Assembly (NCBI RefSeq): GCF_023074835.1
Contig: NZ_JALLGW010000001.1
Location: 1,240,001 to 1,304,000 of the forward strand
Source: Halomarina salina
GTDB lineage: Archaea; Halobacteriota; Halobacteria; Halobacteriales; Haloarculaceae
Reading direction: 5' to 3'
Length of the DNA: 64,000 nt
The position numbers and the translations under genes were made by a program. Positions 1 through 8,482 of the stretch are shown one piece after another (positions within the stretch are counted from its first letter, which is position 1; every line of letters begins with the position of its first letter). The notes under the pieces were generated by a model. That model did not search any database. It was not told the DNA's origin and worked only from the letters and a program-made list of their open reading frames with translations.

Positions 1-261
1 TGCCGGGAACCGCTTCCACCTTCACTGTCGTCCCCACGCAGTTCCGAGCGGTCTGAGTGAGCCAGTTTATACTCGGGGATGTTGAGAGTTAGAAACGTTC
101 CTTGGTGTATCAAGTCGAAGAAACGTCCGATACTCATAATAAAGGTTGTAGCTCTCCATTTCGAACTAGTATTGGTCATAGCCTGTGTCGCCCATTCACC
201 TCGGATTGCACTAGCGTCAGAACGGTCGGTGTGGACTTGGTGGTGGCTTGCTCGAAGCGGA
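1..261. other. Left-edge intergenic stretch, possible leftward promoter
   Basis: I see no convincing gene here. On the minus strand there is a TATA-like element (TATAAAC, about 67-75). It could serve a gene that starts near base 30-45 and runs out of the window to the left, but too little of it is visible to call. Confidence 0.25.
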
Positions 262-921
262 CTACTGCCGGTCCTCATCGGGGAGCATGAATGCGTTCGT
301 GGCGAGCGTCCGAATGGCGCGACGAAGTCGCTCTGTGACGGCCTGGTCGGAGATATCCAATTGGTCTGCGAGGGCTTGGGTCGACACCTCCCGCGGTATC
401 GAGTAGTAGCCCTCCTTCACAGCCTGAACCAGGGTTTCACGTTGGAGAGCGGTCAAGCCAAATTGTGCAGTAGAGCCGAGACCGGGATTGCTGGCGACAT
501 CCAGTAATTCGACCCGCATATCTACCTCTTCACACCGGTGGGCGAGTGCCGAGAGGCCATCGTGAGAACGGAGACGAAGTTCAAACTGCCAGCGTCGCCC
601 GGTTCCAGATGCCGTGAGAACGCTTGCGTCCGACCTTCGTAGGATATCGAGGAAGCCATCCCTGGTACTCTCCCAATCGAGCGCATACAGCGTCTCTTTA
701 GTCGTCGCCTCGATGGCAACAAACCGCTCGACGGATGGATGTGCTACGACTGCCTCCTGGTAGGACTCCTGATTACGACTCTGGACCTCAACGAACGGGA
801 CCAGAGACGCTTCGATTGGGACCACGGTTTGAAGGGAAATGATTGCTGGTGATTCGACGGAAAGAATTCGCCCTAGCTCGAACTCTTCCGAGCGAAGAGA
901 GAGCCGTACCCGCACGGTCAT
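262..921 (-). CDS. HTH_10 (Bat-type) transcriptional regulator
   Basis: About 219 residues, the usual size of single-module haloarchaeal Bat-like regulators. The N-terminal part (SEEFELGRILS, then a hydrophobic beta-rich stretch) fits the bacterio-opsin-activator sensing domain. The last 60 residues (LTALQRETLVQAVKEGYYSI, then a helix-turn-helix with SDQAVTERLRRA) form the HTH_10 DNA-binding domain. I chose the ATG at 921 over the one at 939: it aligns with the family N-terminus and lies about 30 bases downstream of a TATA-like box at 948-955, which suggests a leaderless transcript. It runs in the same direction as the glyoxylate genes but is separated from malate synthase by about 200 bases, so its target is unknown. 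Family assignment is solid; the ligand and regulon are not visible. Confidence 0.85.
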   Translation of the reverse strand: MTVRVRLSLRSEEFELGRILSVESPAIISLQTVVPIEASLVPFVEVQSRNQESYQEAVVAHPSVERFVAIEATTKETLYALDWESTRDGFLDILRRSDASVLTASGTGRRWQFELRLRSHDGLSALAHRCEEVDMRVELLDVASNPGLGSTAQFGLTALQRETLVQAVKEGYYSIPREVSTQALADQLDISDQAVTERLRRAIRTLATNAFMLPDEDRQ

Positions 922-947
922 AGAAGATGTGGTGCGCATTCCATTTC

Positions 948-955
948 AATAAAAT
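948..955 (-). promoter_or_regulatory. TATA-like box for the HTH_10 regulator
   Basis: ATTTTATT on the minus strand is centred about 30 bases upstream of the ATG at 921. This is the spacing expected for an archaeal leaderless promoter. Position and composition are the only support. Confidence 0.45.
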
Positions 956-1125
956 CTGTTGCCGTCTGCTTCTTTTCACACCAAGCAGAGAGGCCACATT
1001 GGCTGACTTCGAGCGCTCCTGAGACGCCTCTGAGCGATGCACACGCGGCACAAGTCTATCAGCTGAGTCACTATGGAGACGACTGAAAGAAAGCCGCAGC
1101 GACTGGAAAAATCGGAGCCGGTCGT

Positions 1126-2427
1126 CTACTGCCCGACGCTCATCGCCCGGTCGACGACGTCCTCGCTGTAGAGGTCGGCGAGGTCCTCGTGCTGGTCCGG
1201 ACGGTTCTCGTAGACGTCCTGGAACAGTTTGATGGGGGTCATCGCGGCCTGGTAGGTGGCCTCGTCCCACATCCGGTCGTTGCTGACGTCGATCTCGACG
1301 CCGTCGATACGGAGCGTCGCGGACTGCTCCATCGCGATTGCGCCGGTGCCACCCTCGCGAGCGGCCTCGAACTCCTCCATCGAGTCGACGATGTCGTCCA
1401 TGCTCGGGACGTACTCGGTCAGGTCGAGGAGTTCCTCTCGGAGTTCGTCCTCGTCGAGCGTCTGCTCGTCGCCGCCGACGGAGAGGGTGTAGCTCCCGCC
1501 GTCCTCCTCGAGGGAGACGCGATCGCCGTCGTACACCTGCACGCCGTCCTCGTCGGTGAGTTCGACCTGTTGAGTACCGGTGTCGAGCAGCCAGCTACCG
1601 GTCTGGGGCGGCAGCGGCGACTTGTTCGCCTCGACGACCTGGCCGGGGGTGAGCGACCAGATGCCGAGCATCCCCTTCGCCTGGTTGTCGGTCATGCGCT
1701 CGCGGTAGCCCTCGACGTCGCGGATGTCGTCGTACGGGCCGTCGACGGCGATGAGACCGGCGGCGCTGGCACCGCGCGAGGTGTTGTGACGCAGTTCCGG
1801 CCACTCCGGGAGCGCGCCCGTCGGCGTGATGGCGCGCATGTCCTTCGTGTAGTCGACCTCGCCGTCGACCAGCAGGAACAGGCGTTCGAGGTTGTTCGTT
1901 GGCTTGCCCATCTCCTCGCGGAGCGTGCCCATCGCGAGTTCGGCCTGGCCGCTCTCGATGATGACGGACATCTTCAGGCTCCCCTCGTCGAGACCGTACT
2001 CGTTCTCGACGATGGTGAAGAACTCGTCGGCCTTCTTCCAGTCGTCGATGTCGCCGACCTCAGGAATGACGAAGCCGTCGATGTGCTCGATGGCTCCCTT
2101 CTCCGGGTCCGCTATCTGGAGCAGGTGCTGGAGACACTGGTAGCGGGTCGCGGGGCTGTCCCGGTGCCAGACGATGCGCGGGTGGATCTCGCCGGGGAAG
2201 TCCGCGCCGTTCTCGGCGACGACCTCGACGATGTTGTCCGCGCCCTCGTCTCGCATCGAGGGGGCCGTCGCGTCCTCGTTGTCGGGCACCCAGACGTCCG
2301 GGGCCTGCATCCCGCGCAGGCCGGACGCGCTGCGAATCATCTTCGCGGAGTCCTCCTCGCCCTGCACCGCCGTCGGCGAGGTGAAGAACGTCCGGACGAA
2401 CTCTCTGTCGTGTTTGCGCTCAGCCAT
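1126..2427 (-). CDS. aceB: Malate synthase, haloarchaeal type
   Basis: Condenses glyoxylate with acetyl-CoA to malate, the second step of the glyoxylate bypass that allows growth on acetate and fatty acids. At 433 residues it matches the short haloarchaeal enzyme and is much smaller than bacterial forms A and G. Recognisable segments are the N-terminal KHDREFVRTFFTSPTAVQGE, the acidic and arginine-bearing barrel strands (VWVPDNEDATAPSMRDEG, HPRIVWHRDSPATRYQ), IEHIDGFVIPEVGDIDDWKK, and a C-terminal TYQAAMTPIKLFQDVYENRP. It lies 70 bases downstream of isocitrate lyase on the same strand, so the two are probably co-transcribed with aceA first. The ATG start is followed directly by the conserved N-terminus. 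Confidence 0.95.
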   Translation of the reverse strand: MAERKHDREFVRTFFTSPTAVQGEEDSAKMIRSASGLRGMQAPDVWVPDNEDATAPSMRDEGADNIVEVVAENGADFPGEIHPRIVWHRDSPATRYQCLQHLLQIADPEKGAIEHIDGFVIPEVGDIDDWKKADEFFTIVENEYGLDEGSLKMSVIIESGQAELAMGTLREEMGKPTNNLERLFLLVDGEVDYTKDMRAITPTGALPEWPELRHNTSRGASAAGLIAVDGPYDDIRDVEGYRERMTDNQAKGMLGIWSLTPGQVVEANKSPLPPQTGSWLLDTGTQQVELTDEDGVQVYDGDRVSLEEDGGSYTLSVGGDEQTLDEDELREELLDLTEYVPSMDDIVDSMEEFEAAREGGTGAIAMEQSATLRIDGVEIDVSNDRMWDEATYQAAMTPIKLFQDVYENRPDQHEDLADLYSEDVVDRAMSVGQ

Positions 2428-2497
2428 CGTAATCGACTCTGTAGGGAAGTGGAATGAACATTAAAGTAGGGGCAGTATTGGGGCGCTTCCGACGGGT

Positions 2498-3559
2498 TCA
2501 GTCGTCGTCGTTCTCGGAGGTCAGGGGCTCGGAGCGGTCCTCGCTGAACCCGGCCGAGTCCTCCATCCGCTGGCTGGCCTCGGGGTCGAACTCCGCCTCG
2601 ATGTCCTGGTAGCGCGGGACGAACGAGAGCTGGTGGTGGCTCTCGGTCTCGTGGCCCAGGTAGCGCTGTTCGAGGTCCATCTGGCCCTGTTCGGCGTTCT
2701 CGGCGAGGTTCTTCATGTCCTCGTAGGCGGCGTGTGCGCCCGAGTGCAGGGCGAACAGGGTGATGAAGATGTACTTGTAGCCGAGGTCGCCCAGTTCCGA
2801 GAACGTGAGCGGGTCCTCCTCCTCGCTCCAGGCGAAACTGGAGGAGTAGTTGAACGCGAGGTCGACGTCCGGGTGGGTCTCGTGGAGCGTCTCGGCGTAC
2901 TCGACGGCGTCCTCGCGGGACGGGTCGGGCATCTCGGGCCAGACCAGGTCGACGCCGGCGTCGGCGTAGATGCGACCGCGTTCGAGGTGCTCGTCCCAGT
3001 CGCCGTTCGAGGAGCCGTAGGCGTCCGTCCGGGCGATGATGACCGTGTCCTCGCTCTGCTTGGCGTCGACGGCCGCGGAGAACCGGGCCTCGGCCTTCTC
3101 GCGGGAGACGATCTGCTTGCCCGCGATGTGGCCACAGCGCTTGGGCGACGTCTGGTCCTCGATGTGGATGGCACCGACGCCGGCCTTCTCGTACTCGCGG
3201 ACGGCGCGCTGGACGTTGTGGATGCCACCGTAGCCGGTGTCACAGTCGGCGACGACGGGGAGGCTGGTCGCCTCGACGATGCGCTTGGCGTTCTCGACCA
3301 TCTCGGTCATCGTCACCATCTCCAGGTCGGGGAACCCGAACTGGCCCAGCACCGTCGAGTAGCCGCTCATGTAGACGGCGTCGTGTCCGGCCATCTCCGC
3401 CAGACGGGCGTCCAGCGCGTGGTAGAGGCCGGGGGCGAACACGTACGGTTCGCCGTCCAGCAGTTCTCGGAACTCTCGCCCCGCCGGGTTGTCGACGTCC
3501 CGGATGTTCGTCTCAGTGCTCCGCACTCGACTCGCGACCTTGTCCTGTGAATCCTTCAT
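2498..3559 (-). CDS. aceA: Isocitrate lyase
   Basis: Cleaves isocitrate to glyoxylate and succinate, the first step of the glyoxylate bypass. The 353-residue protein has the family signature KRCGH at about residues 140-144, containing the catalytic cysteine. Metal and substrate segments also fit: [15 protein letters not shown] and IARTDA. The C-terminal arm ends in an acidic tail (SENDDD), as usual for halophiles. It is the promoter-proximal gene of the aceA-aceB pair. A TATA-like element lies at 3615-3624 on the minus strand, about 60 bases before the ATG, implying a short leader. Confidence 0.96.
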   Translation of the reverse strand: MKDSQDKVASRVRSTETNIRDVDNPAGREFRELLDGEPYVFAPGLYHALDARLAEMAGHDAVYMSGYSTVLGQFGFPDLEMVTMTEMVENAKRIVEATSLPVVADCDTGYGGIHNVQRAVREYEKAGVGAIHIEDQTSPKRCGHIAGKQIVSREKAEARFSAAVDAKQSEDTVIIARTDAYGSSNGDWDEHLERGRIYADAGVDLVWPEMPDPSREDAVEYAETLHETHPDVDLAFNYSSSFAWSEEEDPLTFSELGDLGYKYIFITLFALHSGAHAAYEDMKNLAENAEQGQMDLEQRYLGHETESHHQLSFVPRYQDIEAEFDPEASQRMEDSAGFSEDRSEPLTSENDDD

Positions 3560-3614
3560 GGTTCGGTTGGCACGCGGCCGCTCCGCGTGTCGTACCCCGT
3601 ACTCCCAGAAGCCG

Positions 3615-3624
3615 AGTAAAAACT
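3615..3624 (-). promoter_or_regulatory. Probable TATA box of the aceA-aceB transcript
   Basis: AGTTTTTACT on the minus strand is the most A/T-rich octamer upstream of aceA and sits about 60 bases before its ATG. The divergent kinase gene starts at 3784, so the 3560-3783 region serves both directions. An unusual AT-rich tract (GATAATGATAAT, 3634-3645) lies next to it. Confidence 0.4.
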
Positions 3625-3783
3625 GTTATGATTGATAATGATAATAGTCTTCAATGCCCTTTTCCTACCTAGTATGGGACTAGTCCGCACCTGCGTTCGA
3701 CTACCGTGTTCGCCGATAGCACGGCTCAGTCTCCTCCGACCGAAACTGTTGGGCGACTCCGGCGCGAACCTCCCGATAACCGG

Positions 3784-4725
3784 ATGGCCGACGACCCAGA
3801 GGACCCCGAGGGGGCCGACGAGGACGGACACGACTCCTCGGAGGCCGTCCCCACCGGGTTCCCCGACCGGCGAGCGTGGCGCGGCCGTATCGAGTCCGTC
3901 CTCGGGGGCCGCGTCGTCGCCAGCGAACGGCTGGAGGGTGGCGTCACCGGCCGAGCGGAGCGTGTCGACCTCGCCGACGGTCGTCGCGTCGTCGCCAAGA
4001 CCGCGCCCACCCCGCTCACCGTCGAGGCCCGGATGCTCCGCTACCTCGCCGAACACTCCTCGCTCCCCGTTCCCGACGTGCTCCACGCCAGCGACGACCT
4101 GCTGCTCCTCCCGTTCGTCGCGGGGTCGGGGTCGGTCACCTCCGCCGTCGAACGCGACCTCGCCGACCACCTCGCGGCGCTCCACGACGTGACCGCGAAC
4201 CGGTTCGGCTTCCCGTTCGACACCACCGCCGGACCGCTGCCGAAGCCGAACCCGTGGACCGACTCGTGGCCCGCGTTCGTCCGCGACCACCGACTGCGGT
4301 ACTACGCCGCCCTCGCCACCTCGGAGGTGGGGTTCTCGGACGACCTGCTCCGCCGCATCTGGCGACTCGGCGACCGACTGCCCGACCTGCTGGACGCCCC
4401 CGACGCCCCCGCACTGCTCCACGGCGACGTCTGGTACGAGAACCTCGTCGTGGCCGGCGACCGGGTGGCGGCGTTCGTCGACCCGGCGTGTTACTACGGC
4501 CACCCCGAGGCCGAGGTGACGTACGTGCTGTGGACCGAGACGGCCGGAGACGCGTTCCTGGAGCGGTACCGCGACCGGGCGACCCTCGCGCCGGGGTTCG
4601 AGGAGCGCCAGGCGGTCTACGAGGTGGTGTTCTACTGCCAGCAGGCGTGGTGGTTCGCGGACGTTGGCCGACGCGACGAACTGGTCGCGGCAGTTCGGGA
4701 ACGACTCGACCGACTGGGCGTCTGA
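3784..4725 (+). CDS. Fructosamine kinase / aminoglycoside phosphotransferase family protein
   Basis: A small-molecule kinase with the protein-kinase-like fold. A P-loop-like N-lobe (VLGGRVVASERLEGG, lysine in RRVVAKTAP) is followed by the catalytic loop HGDVWYENL and the metal-binding VDPACYYGHPEAE. The HGD-W-x-x-N loop and the YYGHPE block are typical of fructosamine-3-kinase-like proteins, which phosphorylate sugar amines on glycated proteins. I chose the ATG at 3784 because the 26 residues before it show no family similarity. The gene is divergent from aceA and followed by a membrane protein. The substrate is inferred from family only; another sugar or choline kinase role is possible. Confidence 0.75.
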   Translation: MADDPEDPEGADEDGHDSSEAVPTGFPDRRAWRGRIESVLGGRVVASERLEGGVTGRAERVDLADGRRVVAKTAPTPLTVEARMLRYLAEHSSLPVPDVLHASDDLLLLPFVAGSGSVTSAVERDLADHLAALHDVTANRFGFPFDTTAGPLPKPNPWTDSWPAFVRDHRLRYYAALATSEVGFSDDLLRRIWRLGDRLPDLLDAPDAPALLHGDVWYENLVVAGDRVAAFVDPACYYGHPEAEVTYVLWTETAGDAFLERYRDRATLAPGFEERQAVYEVVFYCQQAWWFADVGRRDELVAAVRERLDRLGV

Positions 4726-4839
4726 GGAGCACCACCAGCACAATCGTCAACTTATTGACTGTTCGAGGCCTACCTTTCGGGACCGTATGTGGGGGTACGA
4801 CCAGCGAGTACGGAGCCGTCACCGTCCGGAGTGGCGTCG

Positions 4840-5445
4840 ATGAGTTTCGCGACCATCCTCCCGCTGGCCATCGTGATGGTAGCCGGGCCGCAGCTACTCA
4901 GCGCCGTCTTCCTGGCGACGAGCGAACGGTGGCGGCGCAACTCGTTCGCGTACGTCCTCGGCGCGGCGCTCTCCATCAGCGCTATCGTCGCCATCGCGTA
5001 CTATCTGGGCGGGACCGGAGCGCGCGAGACGAACTCGCGACCGCTCCTCCCGTACGTCGTCGTCGCTCTCCTCCTCGCCGCGATGGTCCACACCTACCTC
5101 ACCCGCGAGGAGTCCGAACCCCCGAAGTGGATGGGCACGCTCACCAGCGCGAGTCCGTGGTTCTCGTTCCGACTGGGCTTCCTGCTGCTGGGGTTCTTCC
5201 CGACGGACATCCTCACCGCCGTCGCCGTCGGGACGACGCTCGCCTCCGAGGACCTCCCGCTCCTCGACGCGTGGGGGTTCGTCGCGCTCACGCTCCTGTT
5301 CATCGCGCTCCCGGGGCTGGCGGTGCTGGCACTCGGCGAACGCGCCGAGCGAGCGCTGCCGACCATCCGCGACTGGATGAACGACAACGCCTGGGTCATC
5401 AACGAGGTGGTGCTGGCGTTCTTCGTCGTGCTGACGCTCACCTGA
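4840..5445 (+). CDS. GAP/Sap-like multi-spanning membrane protein
   Basis: About 201 residues with six likely membrane segments, for example ILPLAIVMVAGPQLLSAVF, LLPYVVVALLLAAMV, WGFVALTLLFIALPGLAVLA and VVLAFFVVLTL. The pattern, with paired small-residue helices and a GFFPTDIL segment after the third helix, resembles GAP (Sap) family proteins, which in mycobacteria assist lipid export. I use the ATG at 4840, directly before the first hydrophobic segment. The longer frame from 4789 adds only polar residues. No substrate can be read from the sequence. Confidence 0.65.
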   Translation: MSFATILPLAIVMVAGPQLLSAVFLATSERWRRNSFAYVLGAALSISAIVAIAYYLGGTGARETNSRPLLPYVVVALLLAAMVHTYLTREESEPPKWMGTLTSASPWFSFRLGFLLLGFFPTDILTAVAVGTTLASEDLPLLDAWGFVALTLLFIALPGLAVLALGERAERALPTIRDWMNDNAWVINEVVLAFFVVLTLT

Positions 5446-5487
5446 TGGGACACGCCAGTTAATCTCCTCGCGTCGCGTACTCCGAGT

Positions 5488-5985
5488 ATGAGCCTGGACA
5501 CCACCCCTACCGACCCGCCCGTGGTCACCGACGGAACCATCGAGGGCGGTGACGACGGCGAACGACGGCAGGAGCTCCAGGCGTTCCTCTCGGACGACGA
5601 CGCCTGGGGCGAGGGGTTCTACCAGTGGGCCGACGAGACGCCGCTGTCCGACGACGACCCGGCGACCGCTCCGTTCCTGTCGATGGTGGGGTCGCTCGAC
5701 TTCTACTGGAACCCGGCCAGCGAGCGCGTCGAGTACGAGGCCCCGACGGTGCCCGACGACTGGGAGACTCGGGAAGCGTGTGCGGGCATCGACTCCTGGT
5801 CCACCGCCTCGATGGTCGAGGAGGAACTGGACTCGCTTGGGGAGACGGTGGCGAACACGCTCGACGACTACTTCGTCGACTGGGAACCGACCGAGCGCAG
5901 GGATTCTACCTACCACGAAATCTTTGGTCGGCAGTTCAACGGCGGTGACGACGACTTCCTGGAGGAGGAGGAGCACGAGGAGTAG
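5488..5985 (+). CDS. Conserved-looking acidic hypothetical protein
   Basis: 165 residues and very acidic, with no signal peptide or membrane segment. It has an aromatic central part (DAWGEGFYQWADE, LDFYWNPASERVEYEAP, DDYFVDWEPTERRD) and ends in a run of glutamates. Codon use matches the high-G+C neighbours, so it is likely a real soluble gene. It begins about 40 bases after the membrane protein in the same direction. I do not recognise a domain. It is the last ordinary gene before the lower-G+C island that begins near 6000. Confidence 0.6.
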   Translation: MSLDTTPTDPPVVTDGTIEGGDDGERRQELQAFLSDDDAWGEGFYQWADETPLSDDDPATAPFLSMVGSLDFYWNPASERVEYEAPTVPDDWETREACAGIDSWSTASMVEEELDSLGETVANTLDDYFVDWEPTERRDSTYHEIFGRQFNGGDDDFLEEEEHEE

Positions 5986-6388
5986 GCTGTCCAGTTTGCC
6001 TATCAGGTCGTGAGGGGTGCTAATGGTAGGATTTGAATACAGTTGTTGCTGGATTTGACCTCAGGCCCTCGCCCTTCCCAAACCGAACACATAATTAAAA
6101 TATCACATTATCTTCTTCGGACGGGTAAGTGCGCCCAAGGCTCGCATCCGAGTCTGGGTTCGGATGGATTCAAGCGGTTTGCCTCGCCTGATTTGGGAAA
6201 TTGCTGGGATTTTTTCCTGAAAGGAGGGAGTGGGAGTGCAAGCAGTCTTCTTGGGACGACCGGCAACAGAGGCGCCGATTTCTTTGATTCTACGGTCTCC
6301 AAACGAATTCTCTCGACCCTTCAATCCAGCATTTCACTTTCACTGTTCTTTGGTGTCACTTTTCACCATACATCCGTAACGGTCGGGT

Positions 6389-7462
6389 ATGTTCGGCTCT
6401 TCCGAAAATGGCCCTGAAGTCCGCGACTACGTGTATCTCGATGCCGGAAGCCTCGATTCTTGGTACGCCTCAATGTACGGCTGGGTCCCTGAATCCCGGC
6501 AGCAACAGGAAGGCCGTGAGTACACTGGCGAAGGTGGTGTCGGCGGCACAGCTGAGGCCGCAATCCCGTTGCTTGATTGGCTCGGAAAGCTCGGAATCGA
6601 CGGAAACCTTGGTGGCAGTATCACTGGCCAGAGAATGACCGAAACCGCGGATCGCGTCATTGACCAGGGCCTTCACACACAACTCCGGGAAGAGTTAGAT
6701 AGCGAGGACATGATCAAGCCAATCACGTCTGACGTGGAGCCCGGTGATGTCGTGGAGGTGACGGGAGAGGGGACGACCGATCCATTATATCGTCTCATTT
6801 TGGCGCTTCAGCGACTTATTGCAGTCGATGACTTGAAAACGATATCAAACCGTCTCGAAGAGCTTCAGCCTGAGGATAACACGGAGGACGGTCCTCGTGA
6901 TGGATTTCGGCCAGGAACGAAAGACCCGTTCGGTGAGGCTGCCGCAGACAATAGCGGCGGCCTCTTCGGTGGTGGTGGGAACTGGTTGGAACAGATGGCC
7001 GACCTAGGGCAGGGTACTGGGAACGAATTCATGCAATCTCGGAGTGACGCGATTGGGGAGGAACTCCAGCAAGCGCTAAACGTTATCTATGGGGACGATA
7101 TCTGCTTGATGCTGAACGTTGACGAAGAGGAAAATGAGAACACGGATGGCACCTATCCGCAATGCGGAATGCTGCTGTCTGAGGACAACCTACGGACGGA
7201 ACCTCGAGAATTCCTCTCTGAGAAAAAGTACACGGTACTTGGTCGGGTCGTAGAGACAAACAAGGATGGGAGCTGGAATTATGCAGAACTGCTCCGTGTC
7301 GCAGAGACGGTTCTCGACGATGATGATATAGATGAACTCCGCGAGACGTTTGAGGAGAGTATGGAAGACATGAACAGCTCAGAGGACGTTTCTGTGGATT
7401 CAGGGGCATTTACGACCGATGATTCGGTCGTGGTAATCAAGCCAGTCGCAGTTTACTGGTAG
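6389..7462 (+). CDS. DUF6414-like protein of the AT-rich island
   Basis: 357 residues. The N-terminal VRDYVYLDAGSLDSWYASMY, a glycine-rich segment (GGVGGTAEAA, GNLGGSITGQ), the middle GDVVEVTGEGTTDPLYRLI and the late KYTVLGRVVETNKDGSWNYA together resemble the DUF6414 layout, a family with no established biochemical role. There are no convincing membrane segments. Codon use is clearly less G+C-biased than in the neighbours (many T/A third positions), consistent with acquisition. It stands alone in its island, upstream of and facing tRNA-Thr. Family call is moderate; function is unknown. Confidence 0.65.
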   Translation: MFGSSENGPEVRDYVYLDAGSLDSWYASMYGWVPESRQQQEGREYTGEGGVGGTAEAAIPLLDWLGKLGIDGNLGGSITGQRMTETADRVIDQGLHTQLREELDSEDMIKPITSDVEPGDVVEVTGEGTTDPLYRLILALQRLIAVDDLKTISNRLEELQPEDNTEDGPRDGFRPGTKDPFGEAAADNSGGLFGGGGNWLEQMADLGQGTGNEFMQSRSDAIGEELQQALNVIYGDDICLMLNVDEEENENTDGTYPQCGMLLSEDNLRTEPREFLSEKKYTVLGRVVETNKDGSWNYAELLRVAETVLDDDDIDELRETFEESMEDMNSSEDVSVDSGAFTTDDSVVVIKPVAVYW

Positions 7463-7537
7463 GCAAGGCGCGAACACGCGAATATATCAAAATCACTGCG
7501 CTAAGGGTATTGAAACCCGATAACCAGTATAACACAT

Positions 7538-7555
7538 CTAAGCCGGGATTTGAAC
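7538..7555 (-). repeat. Partial copy of the tRNA-Thr 3' end
   Basis: These 18 bases match tRNA bases 7688-7705 (T-arm and part of the 3' acceptor arm) with one mismatch; the shared core is GCCGGGATTTGAAC. The copy lies 150 bases downstream of the tRNA 3' end, in the same orientation, separated by low-complexity CGCTCG-type sequence. Confidence 0.6.
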
Positions 7556-7685
7556 ACGCCGAGACGGTCCTGCTCGCTCGTTTCACTCGCTGCGCGGGCT
7601 GCGACTCGTCTGCTCAAATCCCGTGTTCGGCTTCTCGCTCACCCGTCACTCCTCGCTGTCGCTCGTCGTGAGGGGTTCGGAAGAA

Positions 7686-7756
7686 GCCTAGGCCGGGATT
7701 TGAACCCGGGCTCTCGTCCTTACCAAGGACGCGCTTTACCGCTAAGCTACCCAGGC
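7686..7756 (-). tRNA. tRNA-Thr (anticodon GGT)
   Basis: Read on the minus strand it folds as a full cloverleaf. The acceptor arm is GCCTGGG pairing with CCTAGGC (one G-T pair). The D arm contains AGCGGTAAAGC. The anticodon arm is CGTCC-TTGGTAA-GGACG, giving anticodon GGT. The T arm is CCGGG-TTCAAAT-CCCGG. The terminal CCA is not encoded, as is common in haloarchaea, and no intron is seen. The 3' side faces the AT-rich island. Confidence 0.95.
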
Positions 7757-7804
7757 GCCGTGCGCGTTTCGTAGATGCCCCGACGCGACTTTAGTGGTTT
7801 CGAT

Positions 7805-8428
7805 TCACGGGTCGGCGAACGCGCCGGTATCACGGGACACGCGCTCGGTCAGGTCGTGGTCGTCGAGGGCCGCCACGGCGGGGAACGGCGCGTCGAGCGT
7901 GCTCGCCAGGTCGGTGGCCATCGACCGCAGGTCGGCGGTCGGTTCGCCACCACCGGCCGTCACTCCGGCGACGACGGCGAGTTCGAGGACGTCGGCTTCG
8001 AGCGTCGTCTCCTCCTCCCCCCGAACGCGTCGTTCGGTCTCGTCGCGGCCGAACGCGCGGACGACGGCGACGGCGGCCTCGGCGGCCTCCGTGCACGCGA
8101 GGACGTAGAACCCGCGAGCGACCAGCGCGTTCGCGGCGAGGACGTGCATGTCGCCGCTGTCGCGGTCGCCCGACAGCCACGGCTCGTCGTCGGCCAGCGA
8201 GCGGGTGAGGCGGAGGCCCTCGTAGATCAACTGGACGCCGGCGGCGCGTTCGTAGAGCGCGTCGCCCTCGACGCCGTGGGTGCGGGCGACGAGCGTCGTC
8301 ACCACGCCGGGGACCATCGAGCCGTCGTCGATGAACGAGCGCAGGTCGTCGCGGAGCCGTGCCGGCTCGATGTCGTCGACCGACGCGCGCGCGGTCCGAC
8401 GGACTGCGGCGGCGTCCTCCATCGCCAC
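7805..8428 (-). CDS. Haloarchaeal conserved hypothetical, all-helical
   Basis: 207 residues, predicted largely helical, with no signal or membrane segment. The part around GSMVPGVVTTLVARTHG and GVQLIYEGLRLTRSLADDEP resembles the helix pairs of polyprenyl-synthetase-like proteins but lacks their DDxxD motifs. A haloarchaeal family of unknown function (DUF7114-like) is the likely home. It is divergent from the enoyl-CoA hydratase at 8483, with a 54-base gap. An enzyme role cannot be supported from motifs. Confidence 0.6.
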   Translation of the reverse strand: MAMEDAAAVRRTARASVDDIEPARLRDDLRSFIDDGSMVPGVVTTLVARTHGVEGDALYERAAGVQLIYEGLRLTRSLADDEPWLSGDRDSGDMHVLAANALVARGFYVLACTEAAEAAVAVVRAFGRDETERRVRGEEETTLEADVLELAVVAGVTAGGGEPTADLRSMATDLASTLDAPFPAVAALDDHDLTERVSRDTGAFADP

Positions 8429-8482
8429 GAGCTAGCCGCGGTACACGCAAAGACCTTTGGAAACCGCGGCCCAGCGACGCTC

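Larger units (their letters stand above)
6008..7690. mobile_element. Putative AT-rich island abutting tRNA-Thr
   Basis: This 1.7-kb stretch is visibly lower in G+C than both flanks and holds one gene plus about 350 bases of non-coding DNA (6041-6388). The 11-mer TCGTGAGGGGT occurs at 6008-6018 and again at 7666-7676 beside the tRNA. Both copies are followed within about 30 bases by a tRNA T-arm-like GGATTTGAA. A third T-arm copy lies at 7538-7555. This suggests a small element or its remnant at the tRNA-Thr 3' end. No integrase is visible, so it would be a passenger or a decayed element. Confidence 0.4.

Noticed and set aside
6043-6417. Plus-strand frame in the AT-rich island
   Set aside because: Composition is unlike the coding frame that follows, it overlaps that gene's start, and the translation has no domain-like features.
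7775-8482. N-terminal extension of the enoyl-CoA hydratase frame
   Set aside because: It runs antisense through the helical protein gene at 7805-8428 and has no crotonase similarity before residue 237.
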